A stretch of DNA of 5,924 nt from an uncultured Pseudomonadota bacterium. Its GTDB lineage: Bacteria; Pseudomonadota; Gammaproteobacteria; Burkholderiales; Methylophilaceae. The position numbers and the translations under genes were made by a program. Under the pieces are notes generated by a model. That model made no database searches. It worked only from the letters and a program-made list of their open reading frames with translations, and was not told where the DNA came from. Positions 1-5,924 of this stretch are shown piece after piece. The stretch covers positions 1-5,924 of the forward strand of contig CAIOPD010000170.1 in the NCBI GenBank assembly GCA_903860085.1, in the 5' to 3' direction. Positions within the stretch are counted from its first letter, which is position 1; each line of letters starts with the position of its first letter.

Positions 1-1775
1 CCATTGTCTTTATTGATGAGATTCATACCATGGTCGGCGCAGGTAAGGCCGAAGGTGCAATGGATGCAGGGAATATGCTTAAACCTGCCTTAGCGAGGGG
101 TGAATTGCATTGTGTGGGTGCCACAACATTGGATGAGTATCGCAAATACATAGAGAAAGATGCGGCTCTAGAACGCCGCTTTCAAAAAGTATTAGTGGAT
201 GAACCTACAGTGGAGGCAACCATTGCCATTCTGCGTGGCCTTCAAGAAAAATATGAGTTACATCATGGTGTTGAAATTACCGATCCAGCAATTGTGGCCG
301 CGGCTGAGCTTTCTCATCGTTATATTACCGATCGATTCTTACCTGATAAAGCGATTGATTTGATTGATGAAGCGGCTTCACGGATTAAGATGGAAATTGA
401 CTCTAAGCCGGAGGTGTTGGATAAATTGGAGCGTCGATTAATTCAGCTAAAAATTGAGCGGGAAGCAGTGCGCCGTGAGAAAGATGAAGGCAGTAAAAAG
501 CGCTTTGGTTTAATTGAAGATGAAATCAATAAACTTGAAAAAGAGTATGCCGATTTAGAAGATATCTGGAAAGCAGAAAAGGCACAAGTGCAAGGTTCTG
601 CTCACATTAAAGAAGCTATAGAAAAAGTGAAATTTGAGATGGAAGAAGCCACGCGTAAGGGTGAGTGGCAAAAAGTCTCAGAGTTGCAATATGGAAAGTT
701 GCCGGCTTTAGAGGCGCAACTTAAACAAGCTTCTAGCGCTGAATTCAGCTCCGAGCAAACCAAGCATAAAATGCTTCGGGTGGAAGTCGGGGCTGATGAA
801 ATTGCCGAAGTGGTGAGTCGTGCTACGGGCATTCCAGTGAGTAAAATGATGACAGGTGAGCGCGAAAAGCTGCTGACCATGGAAACTAAATTGCATGAGC
901 GTGTGGTAGGTCAAGATGAGGCGGTGCGTCTCGTTTCTGATGCTATCCGCCGTTCGCGTTCTGGCTTAAGCGACCCCAATCGTCCTTACGGTAGTTTTTT
1001 ATTTTTAGGGCCAACTGGTGTAGGTAAAACCGAGCTGTGTAAAGCCTTAGCAGGATTTTTGTTTGATAGTGAAGACCATTTGATTCGTATTGATATGAGC
1101 GAGTTTATGGAGAAGCATTCAGTTGCGCGCATGATAGGTGCGCCTCCTGGCTATGTCGGATATGAAGAGGGTGGCACACTCACCGAAGCGGTTCGTCGCA
1201 AACCTTACAGCGTAATTTTGCTTGATGAAGTAGAAAAAGCACACCCAGATGTATTTAATGTGTTGTTGCAGGTATTAGATGATGGACGTTTGACAGATGG
1301 TCAAGGCCGTACCGTAGATTTTAAAAACACAGTGATTATTATGACTTCGAACCTTGGCAGCCAAATGATACAAAGCATGGCTGATCAGGACTACCAAGTG
1401 GTGAAGCTGGCGGTAATGGGCGAAGTAAAAACTCACTTCAGACCGGAGTTTGTAAACCGTATTGACGAAGTTGTGGTGTTTCACGCCTTGGACGAGATTA
1501 ATATCAAATCTATTGCTGCTATACAATTGCAATACTTGGCTAAACGGTTATTGGCGATGGATATGCAACTGCAAATTAGCGATGCGGCGATAGCTGAAAT
1601 CGCTAATGCAGGTTTTGATCCAGTGTATGGTGCAAGACCCCTTAAGCGTGCAATTCAATCTGAGATTGAAAACCCCTTGTCACGTGAAATATTGGCTGGA
1701 AATTTTGTGGCGAAAGATACGATTAAGATTGATAGTAAAGCTGGCAAGCTAGTATTTTCAAAGTTGGTCGGTTAA
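1..1775 (+). CDS. clpB: ATP-dependent disaggregase ClpB, 3' part (5' end outside window)
   Basis: ClpB is a cytosolic hexameric AAA+ chaperone that, with DnaK/DnaJ/GrpE, pulls polypeptides out of aggregates after heat stress. The frame is open from base 3, giving 590 visible residues. By comparison with a usual length near 860, about 270 N-terminal residues (N domain and first Walker A) lie off the left edge. The fragment opens on the NBD1 Walker B (IVFIDEIH), followed by paired arginine fingers (ERRF, codons at 174-179). Next comes the charged coiled-coil middle domain (roughly 400-750), which separates ClpB from ClpA and ClpC. NBD2 has Walker A GPTGVGKT (1008-1031), pore loop GAPPGYVGYEEGG (1137-1175), Walker B VILLDEVEK (1212-1238), arginine finger in RPEFVNR (1440-1460) and sensor 2 GARPLKR (1629-1649). 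All key residues in the visible part are present, so it looks functional. The internal ATG at 30 is not the start. The heat-shock promoter expected for this family would lie outside the window. Confidence 0.98.
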   Translation, partial: IVFIDEIHTMVGAGKAEGAMDAGNMLKPALARGELHCVGATTLDEYRKYIEKDAALERRFQKVLVDEPTVEATIAILRGLQEKYELHHGVEITDPAIVAAAELSHRYITDRFLPDKAIDLIDEAASRIKMEIDSKPEVLDKLERRLIQLKIEREAVRREKDEGSKKRFGLIEDEINKLEKEYADLEDIWKAEKAQVQGSAHIKEAIEKVKFEMEEATRKGEWQKVSELQYGKLPALEAQLKQASSAEFSSEQTKHKMLRVEVGADEIAEVVSRATGIPVSKMMTGEREKLLTMETKLHERVVGQDEAVRLVSDAIRRSRSGLSDPNRPYGSFLFLGPTGVGKTELCKALAGFLFDSEDHLIRIDMSEFMEKHSVARMIGAPPGYVGYEEGGTLTEAVRRKPYSVILLDEVEKAHPDVFNVLLQVLDDGRLTDGQGRTVDFKNTVIIMTSNLGSQMIQSMADQDYQVVKLAVMGEVKTHFRPEFVNRIDEVVVFHALDEINIKSIAAIQLQYLAKRLLAMDMQLQISDAAIAEIANAGFDPVYGARPLKRAIQSEIENPLSREILAGNFVAKDTIKIDSKAGKLVFSKLVG

Positions 1776-1796
1776 TCAGGGTTCCTCGGATGGACA

Positions 1797-2303
1797 ATGC
1801 CTAAATTATTAATTTTTATTGTGGTGTTACTGCTGCTAGCAGGTTGCGCGACTAATGGTCAATCAGTCCCCGTGATAGAGCGTATTTCTGAAGAGGAATT
1901 GTCTCGCATTTTGCCGCAGCCGTTGGCGACATTAAGCTTGAATGACTTGGTTAGCTTGAGCAAAGAAGGGATGACGGCCACGCAAATTATTGAGCAGATT
2001 AAGTCTAGCAACTCCATGTACGACTTGACACCAAGTCAGAGCCTGTTGCTTAGTAAGCAGGGTGTAGATAGTCAGATTCTTGACTATATCCATACTAGTC
2101 GTGAGTTGGCCGTGCGCAATAGTATTGCGGATGAAATTATTAAGCGCGAAAAAATTAAACGAGAAGAACTAGAGAGTCTAAAGCGTCAGCAACTTCGTGC
2201 TTATGACCCATTTTGCCGAAATGGCCCCTATGGTGTGTATCCATATGGCCCATATGGCTCACGTTTTGGTATAGGATATGCTAGGCCTTGGGGTTGCTGG
2301 TAA
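1797..2303 (+). CDS. Putative outer-membrane lipoprotein with a paired-helix repeat and Gly/Tyr/Pro-rich tail, unknown function
   Basis: A 168-aa protein. A short Lys-containing start and a hydrophobic stretch lead to the lipobox LLAGC, with Cys17 as the lipidated residue. Ala-Thr follow the Cys, with no Asp at +2, which predicts sorting to the outer membrane. Residues about 46-99 form two similar helical units, each reading roughly LSxxDLxxLSKxGMxxxQIIxxI. This pattern recurs in many uncharacterised bacterial envelope proteins, where a hydrophobic helix is followed by 'K-x-G-[VM]' and a second short helix. Residues 110-133 are a charged, probably helical segment rich in Lys, Arg and Glu. The C-terminus (137-168) is rich in Gly, Tyr and Pro (GPYG units), with Cys140 and Cys167. 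The gene starts 21 bases after clpB with no visible terminator between, so readthrough from clpB is plausible. The ribosome-binding signal is weak (GGA at 1788-1790). The coding call is firm; the function is unknown. Confidence 0.85.
   Translation: MPKLLIFIVVLLLLAGCATNGQSVPVIERISEEELSRILPQPLATLSLNDLVSLSKEGMTATQIIEQIKSSNSMYDLTPSQSLLLSKQGVDSQILDYIHTSRELAVRNSIADEIIKREKIKREELESLKRQQLRAYDPFCRNGPYGVYPYGPYGSRFGIGYARPWGCW
2241..2258 (+). repeat. Tandem 9-base repeat encoding PYG-PYG
   Basis: CCATATGGC occurs twice in immediate succession and in frame, encoding Pro-Tyr-Gly twice in the tail of the lipoprotein. A related CCCTATGGT lies just upstream at 2226-2234. Each copy contains the palindrome CCATATGG. 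This looks like recent or selected duplication of a codon triplet within a low-complexity tail, not a regulatory site. Confidence 0.8.
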
Positions 2304-2357
2304 TTTTTAGATCAATGACCTTAATCCTTCCATTTCAGTAACCACTCAGTAAATAGT

Positions 2358-2777
2358 ATGCAACAAAAAATCCACGAAATCATCGTCAGCACATGCGGAC
2401 GCAAGTTATATGACATCACGCCACAACTTTTGACGTGGCTTAAGAATGGCGGTTTTCACACAGGACTGATTACGCTTTATATTCAGCATACCTCGGCCAG
2501 CCTGTTGATCAATGAAAATTATGATTGCGATGTGCTAGTGGATATGGAGGCGTTCTTTCGGCGCTTGGTGCCAGATGGCGACCCATTATTCACGCATACT
2601 GTTGAAGGTCCTGATGATATGCCTGCGCATATTCGTAGTGCGCTTACGCAAACGCATTTGTCAATACCATTAGTTGCTGGGCAAGCTGCTTTAGGGCAAT
2701 GGCAGGGAGTTTTTTTATTTGAACATAGACACCAGCCTAGCCAGCGCCGGGTCATATTGCATCTAGTAGGTGATTAA
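2358..2777 (+). CDS. yjbQ: YjbQ / UPF0047 family protein (secondary thiamine-phosphate synthase-like)
   Basis: A 139-aa single-domain protein that matches the YjbQ/UPF0047 family over its whole length; E. coli YjbQ is also about 138 aa. Conserved blocks appear in order: QHTSASL (43-49), NENYD (52-56), His80, GPDDMPAH (84-91), GQWQGVFLFEHR (113-124) and the Arg pair 130-131. The clustered His, Asp and Glu residues are those expected to form the family's polar active-site or metal-binding pocket. Family members are reported to have weak thiamine-phosphate synthase activity, which is why databases use that name, but the physiological role is not settled. No thiamine gene is visible nearby. The ATG at 2358 is the only reasonable start because an in-frame TAA lies at 2322-2324. 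No strong Shine-Dalgarno is present. It lies 54 bases after the lipoprotein gene with no terminator between, so it may belong to the same transcript. Confidence 0.93.
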   Translation: MQQKIHEIIVSTCGRKLYDITPQLLTWLKNGGFHTGLITLYIQHTSASLLINENYDCDVLVDMEAFFRRLVPDGDPLFTHTVEGPDDMPAHIRSALTQTHLSIPLVAGQAALGQWQGVFLFEHRHQPSQRRVILHLVGD

Positions 2778-2786
2778 ATTTAAAGT

Positions 2787-2815
2787 TTGGATGTACTGGG
2801 GCGATAGGCTAGAAT
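2787..2815 (+). promoter_or_regulatory. Candidate sigma-70 promoter for the small lipoprotein gene
   Basis: A -35-like TTGGAT (2787-2792; three of six consensus bases) and a -10-like TAGAAT (2810-2815; five of six) are separated by exactly 17 bases. The bases after the -10 box are GC-rich (GCGCTGC). Transcription would start near 2822, giving a leader of about 90 bases before the ATG at 2915. The prediction is by eye only. Confidence 0.5.
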
Positions 2816-2903
2816 GCGCTGCTCCGATTTTGAAGTTCCCTCCCCCTGCGTCTTTTTGCACTAATAGTAAGGCGCATAGCAGTCCCATTTTTTATCATGA
2901 AAT

Positions 2904-2908
2904 AAGGA
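2904..2908 (+). promoter_or_regulatory. Ribosome-binding site of the small lipoprotein gene
   Basis: AAGGA lies 6 bases before the ATG at 2915. It is the clearest Shine-Dalgarno sequence in the window. It supports ATG 2915 over the second in-frame ATG at 2930. Confidence 0.75.
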
Positions 2909-2914
2909 AATAAT

Positions 2915-3163
2915 ATGTTGTTACGTTCTATGTTGGTTTTAGCCCTTACAAGTTTGTTGATTGCAGGTTGCAGTAAAGAGGAGGAGGAAGCGGCGCCAGC
3001 TGAGCCGGTAGTAGTTGAAGCGCCAGTCGCTGCGCCAGCACCAGTTGTAGAGTCAGGTGGTTATGTGCCAACGGCAGATGAACGCGTACCTGGTATTACG
3101 ATTGATGCTGCAGCGCTAGATGCGGCAACAAAAGCGATTGCTGCTAAACCAGCAGCAAAGTAA
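2915..3163 (+). CDS. Small lipoprotein, unknown function
   Basis: An 82-aa precursor. Residues 1-18 form a lipoprotein signal with one Arg near the start, a hydrophobic core and the lipobox LIAGC, so Cys19 would be lipidated. Ser at +2 predicts outer-membrane localisation. The mature part of about 64 residues opens with a run of four Glu (22-25). It continues with an Ala/Pro/Val-rich stretch (about 26-45) that is probably an extended tether, then a short conserved-looking segment (GYVPTADERVPGIT, 49-62) and an Ala/Lys-rich, likely helical end. I do not recognise the family. It lacks the CGxKGPLYxP motif of LptM-type lipoproteins. It has a good ribosome-binding site, its own candidate promoter and a terminator 17 bases downstream, so it is probably a single-gene transcription unit. 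Confidence 0.82.
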   Translation: MLLRSMLVLALTSLLIAGCSKEEEEAAPAEPVVVEAPVAAPAPVVESGGYVPTADERVPGITIDAAALDAATKAIAAKPAAK

Positions 3164-3180
3164 GCTAAAGCGTTTTGATG

Positions 3181-3217
3181 CCATAAAAAAAGCACGCCTA
3201 GGCGTGCTTTTTTATGG
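3181..3217. terminator. Bidirectional intrinsic terminator
   Basis: The core GCACGCCTAGGCGTGC (3192-3207) is a perfect 16-base palindrome, able to form a 6-bp GC-rich stem with a CTAG loop. It is flanked by seven A on the left (3185-3191) and six T on the right (3208-3213), then by CCAT and ATGG, which extend the symmetry. Read on either strand it gives a hairpin followed by a U tract. It lies 17 bases after the + strand lipoprotein stop and 14 bases beyond the - strand envC stop, between convergent genes. Confidence 0.93.
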
Positions 3218-3231
3218 ATAATCAGTATGCT

Positions 3232-4530
3232 TTAATTCAAACTACTCCAAGATAGCGGGTCAAACGGCAAACTCTGTCGGCGTAATTCATAATAAAGCCC
3301 GTTACTTTCATTGCCACCACTATTGCCCACCGCGGCGATGGTATCGCCAGTATGTACATTGCTGCCTACCGCTTTTAATAGGGCTTGATTATTGCCATAT
3401 AAACTCATGTAGCCATCGCCATGATCTAGGATAATCAAGTTGCCAAAACCACGTAACCAGTCTGCAAAAACCACCTGACCATTAGCCACAGCCTTTACTT
3501 CAGTACCGGCATTAGCGCGAATAAATAAGCCTTTCCAAGAGATGCCGCTGTCTTCTCGGTTAGCGCCAAAACGGTTGCTAACTTCGCCGCGTATCGGTAA
3601 GCGTAGCTTGCCTTTTAGTGCAGAAAAATTACCACCAGCAAACTCATTACTAGGCAATGTGTTGTTGGCAATGACTGTTTTTGTTGATTTATTTTGTGGC
3701 GCAGGTTCCTTAATTGCAGATTGATTAGGACTCTCAGGCGCGCTAGTTTTTCGTGGCGATGATGGTTTGATACTGGCCAAGCGTTTTACTAATTGCGATA
3801 GTTGTTTTTCGTCTCGACTCAACTTTTTGATTTCGCCTCGTTGCACCGCAATTTTCTGTGAAAGCGAGCTGACGACTTTAGATTTTTCACGTTTTTGACT
3901 TTCAAGAGATTGTCGCGTTTCTACTTGTTTTTGCTTAAGTATTTGCACTTGCTGTTGGGCTGCGGCCGTAGCTGCATTTAGTTGATTGATCTTATCTAGA
4001 CTGACTTGCATTTTATTAATCAGCTCTGCGCGCGCTTTTGCAATATAAGAATAGTAATAGACATCGCGCGCAATTTCGCTTGGGTGCTCACTTTGTAAAA
4101 TAACCTGCACATAGCTTTGCTTGCCATGAATATATTGCTGATAAAGTTGGCTACTGAGCAGTTGTTGTTGTTGGCTAAGGGTTTGGTTTGCAGAGATTGA
4201 ATCTGAGGCTAGTTGTGCTAGGGTGTCCTTGTTTTGTTGCTGGCGTTGGTTTATTTCATACAGTTTTTTATTTGCGAGACTGATTGCGACTTCACTGTCT
4301 TTTAGCGCATCCGCAGCGTCTTTATGCGCCTCTTGCGAACTACTTAATTGTTTTTTAAGCGCCTCTAGACGTTGTTGCACATCACTTAAGGCTTGTTTAG
4401 GAGCCTCTGATTTTTTTTCGGCGAGCGCAGTTGGGCTGCATAGCAGTCCCAGTAAACTTAAGCTAGCGACTAGAGTTTTATAGCCTGAATGTAAATGAGA
4501 CAATTCCAACGCCGTGCGCCTATTTTTCAA
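3232..4530 (-). CDS. envC: Murein hydrolase activator EnvC (degenerate LytM/M23 domain)
   Basis: A 432-aa protein. In E. coli, EnvC is periplasmic, docks on FtsEX at the septum and activates the amidases AmiA and AmiB, which split septal peptidoglycan. A basic start and a hydrophobic stretch end in TALA, with probable signal peptidase cleavage after Ala37. Residues about 40-252 are long Gln/Lys/Ser-rich coiled coil, interrupted by the EnvC-type segment around SYVQVILQSEHPSEIARD (139-156). A Pro/Ser/Lys-rich linker (253-308) leads to the LytM domain (309-432). That domain lacks the metal ligands of active M23 peptidases: the first motif reads ISWKGLFIRA (330-339), and the usual HxH region reads LYYELRRQ (412-419). 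SLYGNNQ (376-382) is the EnvC-type sequence. It therefore looks like an activator, not a peptidase. The frame has no ATG or GTG near its 5' end and an in-frame stop at 4537-4539, so it starts at TTG: 4530, or possibly 4509 or 4503. TTG 4530 retains the basic N-region. It overlaps gpmI by 11 bases, implying cotranscription and perhaps translational coupling. Confidence 0.93.
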   Translation of the reverse strand: MKNRRTALELSHLHSGYKTLVASLSLLGLLCSPTALAEKKSEAPKQALSDVQQRLEALKKQLSSSQEAHKDAADALKDSEVAISLANKKLYEINQRQQQNKDTLAQLASDSISANQTLSQQQQLLSSQLYQQYIHGKQSYVQVILQSEHPSEIARDVYYYSYIAKARAELINKMQVSLDKINQLNAATAAAQQQVQILKQKQVETRQSLESQKREKSKVVSSLSQKIAVQRGEIKKLSRDEKQLSQLVKRLASIKPSSPRKTSAPESPNQSAIKEPAPQNKSTKTVIANNTLPSNEFAGGNFSALKGKLRLPIRGEVSNRFGANREDSGISWKGLFIRANAGTEVKAVANGQVVFADWLRGFGNLIILDHGDGYMSLYGNNQALLKAVGSNVHTGDTIAAVGNSGGNESNGLYYELRRQSLPFDPLSWSSLN

Positions 4531-5924
4531 AGTTAACTAAGCTCTTTCCGGTCATTTCTGTGGGTTGCGTCAGGCCCATGAGCTGCAGTAAAGTTGGGGC
4601 TAAATCTGATAGCGCGCCATTTTTTAACAAAGTCGCTGGGCGACCAACATAAATAAATGGCACTAAGTTAGTGGTGTGTTGAGTGTGTGGTTGATTGTTC
4701 TCAGCGTCAAACATCACCTCTGCATTGCCATGATCCGCCGTAATAACTACCTCACCACCGATGCTTTGCATGGCATTCACCACGCGACCAACACAGATAT
4801 CTAGAGCTTCAATGGCTTGGATAGCCGCTTGAAGACTGCCTGTATGACCGACCATGTCGCTATTGGCATAATTGCAAATGATAGCGTCATATTTTTTGCT
4901 CAAGATTGCTTCTTCTAGTTTGTCGGTCAGTTCAAATGCGCTCATTTCAGGCTGTAAGTCATAGGTAGTCACTGGTGGTGATGGCACCAAGATGCGATCT
5001 TCACGGGCAAATACCGTTTCTTCGCCACCATTAAAAAAGAAGGTGACATGTGGATATTTTTCTGTTTCGGCTATTCTTAACTGACTCAGACCTAGGTTAG
5101 AGATATATTCACCGAATGTATTTTTGATTGGATAAGGTGGAAATATGACCGTGGCTTTGCTTTCTTTTTTGTCATAGCTAGTGAGCGTAAAGTAAGCTGC
5201 CAGTTTGGGCACATGCCTGCGGTGAAAGCCATCAAACTCATCACTTAATAATGCGTGTGTCAGTTGGCGTGCGCGGTCAGAGCGAAAGTTCATATACACC
5301 ACGACATCGCCATCTTCTAAATGCGTAGGTATTTCATTTGGTTGGCGGATGGCTGTGGCTTTTACGAACTCATCATTTTCGTTTCTAGCGTAAGCGGCCT
5401 GCAAGCCTTCGGCAGCGGTTGCAAAGGTAAACTCACCTATACCCTCTGTAATTAGTGTGAAGGCCGTCTCTACCCTTGGCCAGCGCTTGTCACGATCCAT
5501 GCTGTAGAAACGTCCACAAATAGACAGAATTTTACCTACACCTAATGCCTTTATTTTAGCTTCAAGCTTTGCTAGGAATGGAGCTGCACTCACTGGTGGC
5601 GTATCTCGGCCATCTAGGAACGCATGTACATACACCTTAGTCAGCTCAAGTTTGGCTGCCATATCCAGCATAGCGTGGATATGATCTTGGTGGCTGTGTA
5701 CACCGCCGTCTGAAAGCAGGCCGAAAATATGTAAAGCTTTGTTGTTATGCTTTAACTCAAGTAAAGCTGCCTTTAGCGACGCATTCTCAAAAAAATCGCC
5801 GCTAGCAATGCTATTGTTGATGCGCTCAAAGTCCTGAAATACGACACGTCCTGCACCTATATTAAGGTGGCCTACTTCCGAGTTGCCCATTTGACCATCA
5901 GGCAATCCCACGTAATGCTCAGAG
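4520..5924 (-). CDS. gpmI: 2,3-bisphosphoglycerate-independent phosphoglycerate mutase, 5' end outside window
   Basis: GpmI interconverts 3- and 2-phosphoglycerate in glycolysis and gluconeogenesis, using two Mn ions and a phosphoserine intermediate. It acts in the cytosol. The frame stays open to the window edge (467 visible residues starting SEHYVGLPDGQ). Compared with a usual length of about 510-515, roughly 45-50 N-terminal residues with the first metal-binding Asp are missing. The catalytic Ser is visible in QMGNSEVGH (codon 5879-5881). Other family motifs follow in order: SDGGVHSHQDH, FLDGRDTPP, MDRDKRW, NFRSDRAR, ETEKYPHVTFFFNGG, then the metal ligands in NSDMVGHTG (near 4844-4862), ITADHGNAE (near 4721-4741) and HTQHT. 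All expected catalytic residues in the visible part are present. The codon at 5909-5911 is GTG, an internal Val and not the start. The stop is TAG at 4520-4522, inside the start of envC. Confidence 0.98.
   Translation of the reverse strand, partial: SEHYVGLPDGQMGNSEVGHLNIGAGRVVFQDFERINNSIASGDFFENASLKAALLELKHNNKALHIFGLLSDGGVHSHQDHIHAMLDMAAKLELTKVYVHAFLDGRDTPPVSAAPFLAKLEAKIKALGVGKILSICGRFYSMDRDKRWPRVETAFTLITEGIGEFTFATAAEGLQAAYARNENDEFVKATAIRQPNEIPTHLEDGDVVVYMNFRSDRARQLTHALLSDEFDGFHRRHVPKLAAYFTLTSYDKKESKATVIFPPYPIKNTFGEYISNLGLSQLRIAETEKYPHVTFFFNGGEETVFAREDRILVPSPPVTTYDLQPEMSAFELTDKLEEAILSKKYDAIICNYANSDMVGHTGSLQAAIQAIEALDICVGRVVNAMQSIGGEVVITADHGNAEVMFDAENNQPHTQHTTNLVPFIYVGRPATLLKNGALSDLAPTLLQLMGLTQPTEMTGKSLVNFEK

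Larger units (their letters stand above)
2778..2914 (+). other. Intergenic leader between yjbQ and the small lipoprotein gene
   Basis: This 137-base non-coding stretch holds the candidate promoter and then a leader of about 90 bases. The leader contains a C-rich tract (TTCCCTCCCCC, 2836-2846) and a T-run, ending in the ribosome-binding site. A weak 6-bp pairing is possible between ATGCGC (2814-2819) and GCGCAT (2872-2877). I recognise no known riboswitch motif. No intrinsic terminator for yjbQ is visible here. Confidence 0.5.

Noticed and set aside
30..32. ATG at 30 as the clpB start
   Set aside because: The in-frame residues before it (IVFIDEIHT) are the NBD1 Walker B motif, so the gene begins outside the window.
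602..1532. Three reverse-strand open frames inside clpB (602-880, 708-914, 1275-1532)
   Set aside because: They lie antisense to strongly conserved ClpB coding sequence, overlap each other in part, have no ribosome-binding site and encode no recognisable protein.
2519..2755. Reverse-strand open frame of 78 codons inside yjbQ
   Set aside because: It is fully antisense to a conserved family gene, and its Cys/Ser-rich composition is typical of a shadow frame.
2915..3163. LptM-like small lipoprotein of the kind found upstream of lysA
   Set aside because: The CGxKGPLYxP motif is missing after the lipobox, and no lysA follows; a terminator and the convergent envC do.
2874..4451. 14-base direct repeat GCATAGCAGTCCCA at 2874-2887 and 4438-4451
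   Set aside because: One copy is in a leader and the other inside the envC signal-peptide coding region. There are no further copies or symmetry, and a single match of this length is within reach of chance in a window this size.
3542..4483. Forward-strand open frames at 3542-3724 and 4223-4483
   Set aside because: Both are antisense to envC, whose coiled-coil and LytM coding is clear. The Ser/Cys/Leu-rich products mirror Gln/Lys/Ala codons on the opposite strand.
3232..4530. Active M23 zinc endopeptidase
   Set aside because: The HxxxD and HxH metal-binding motifs are replaced by non-ligand residues, matching the EnvC activator type.
5909..5911. Possible gpmI start at this GTG
   Set aside because: The frame continues upstream to the window edge with SEHY before V-GLPDGQMGNSEVGH, a position that is internal in known GpmI proteins.

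Overview
The window is a stretch of ordinary chromosome from a Gram-negative proteobacterium, most likely a betaproteobacterium with moderate GC content. A member of the Methylophilaceae/Nitrosomonadales would fit, but that placement is by family resemblance only. The evidence for a Gram-negative cell is two lipoproteins with clear lipoboxes and an EnvC-type division protein. The ClpB linker (ATGIPVSKMM) reads like betaproteobacterial ClpB. I see no mobile element, phage gene, CRISPR array, tRNA or rRNA.

Left part, + strand: the 3' two thirds of clpB (1-1775) is followed after only 21 bases by a 168-aa lipoprotein of unknown function (1797-2303). After 54 more bases comes a YjbQ/UPF0047 family protein (2358-2777). 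No terminator is visible between these three genes, so they may be cotranscribed. A promoter-like sequence (2787-2815) and a leader of about 90 bases then precede a small 82-aa lipoprotein (2915-3163).

Middle: a compact, nearly perfect palindrome with A and T tracts on its two sides (3181-3217) lies between converging genes. It should terminate transcription from both directions.

Right part, - strand: gpmI (4520 to beyond the right edge) encodes cofactor-independent phosphoglycerate mutase, and envC (3232-4530) encodes a murein hydrolase activator. They overlap by 11 bases. The envC frame has no ATG or GTG near its 5' end and must start at a TTG, most simply the one inside the end of gpmI.

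Functionally the genes cover protein disaggregation (ClpB), glycolysis/gluconeogenesis (GpmI) and septal peptidoglycan splitting (EnvC), plus two uncharacterised lipoproteins and YjbQ. I found no convincing new multi-gene system. The points most worth a second look are the uncharacterised lipoprotein directly behind clpB, the TTG start and overlap of envC, and the promoter and leader of the small lipoprotein.
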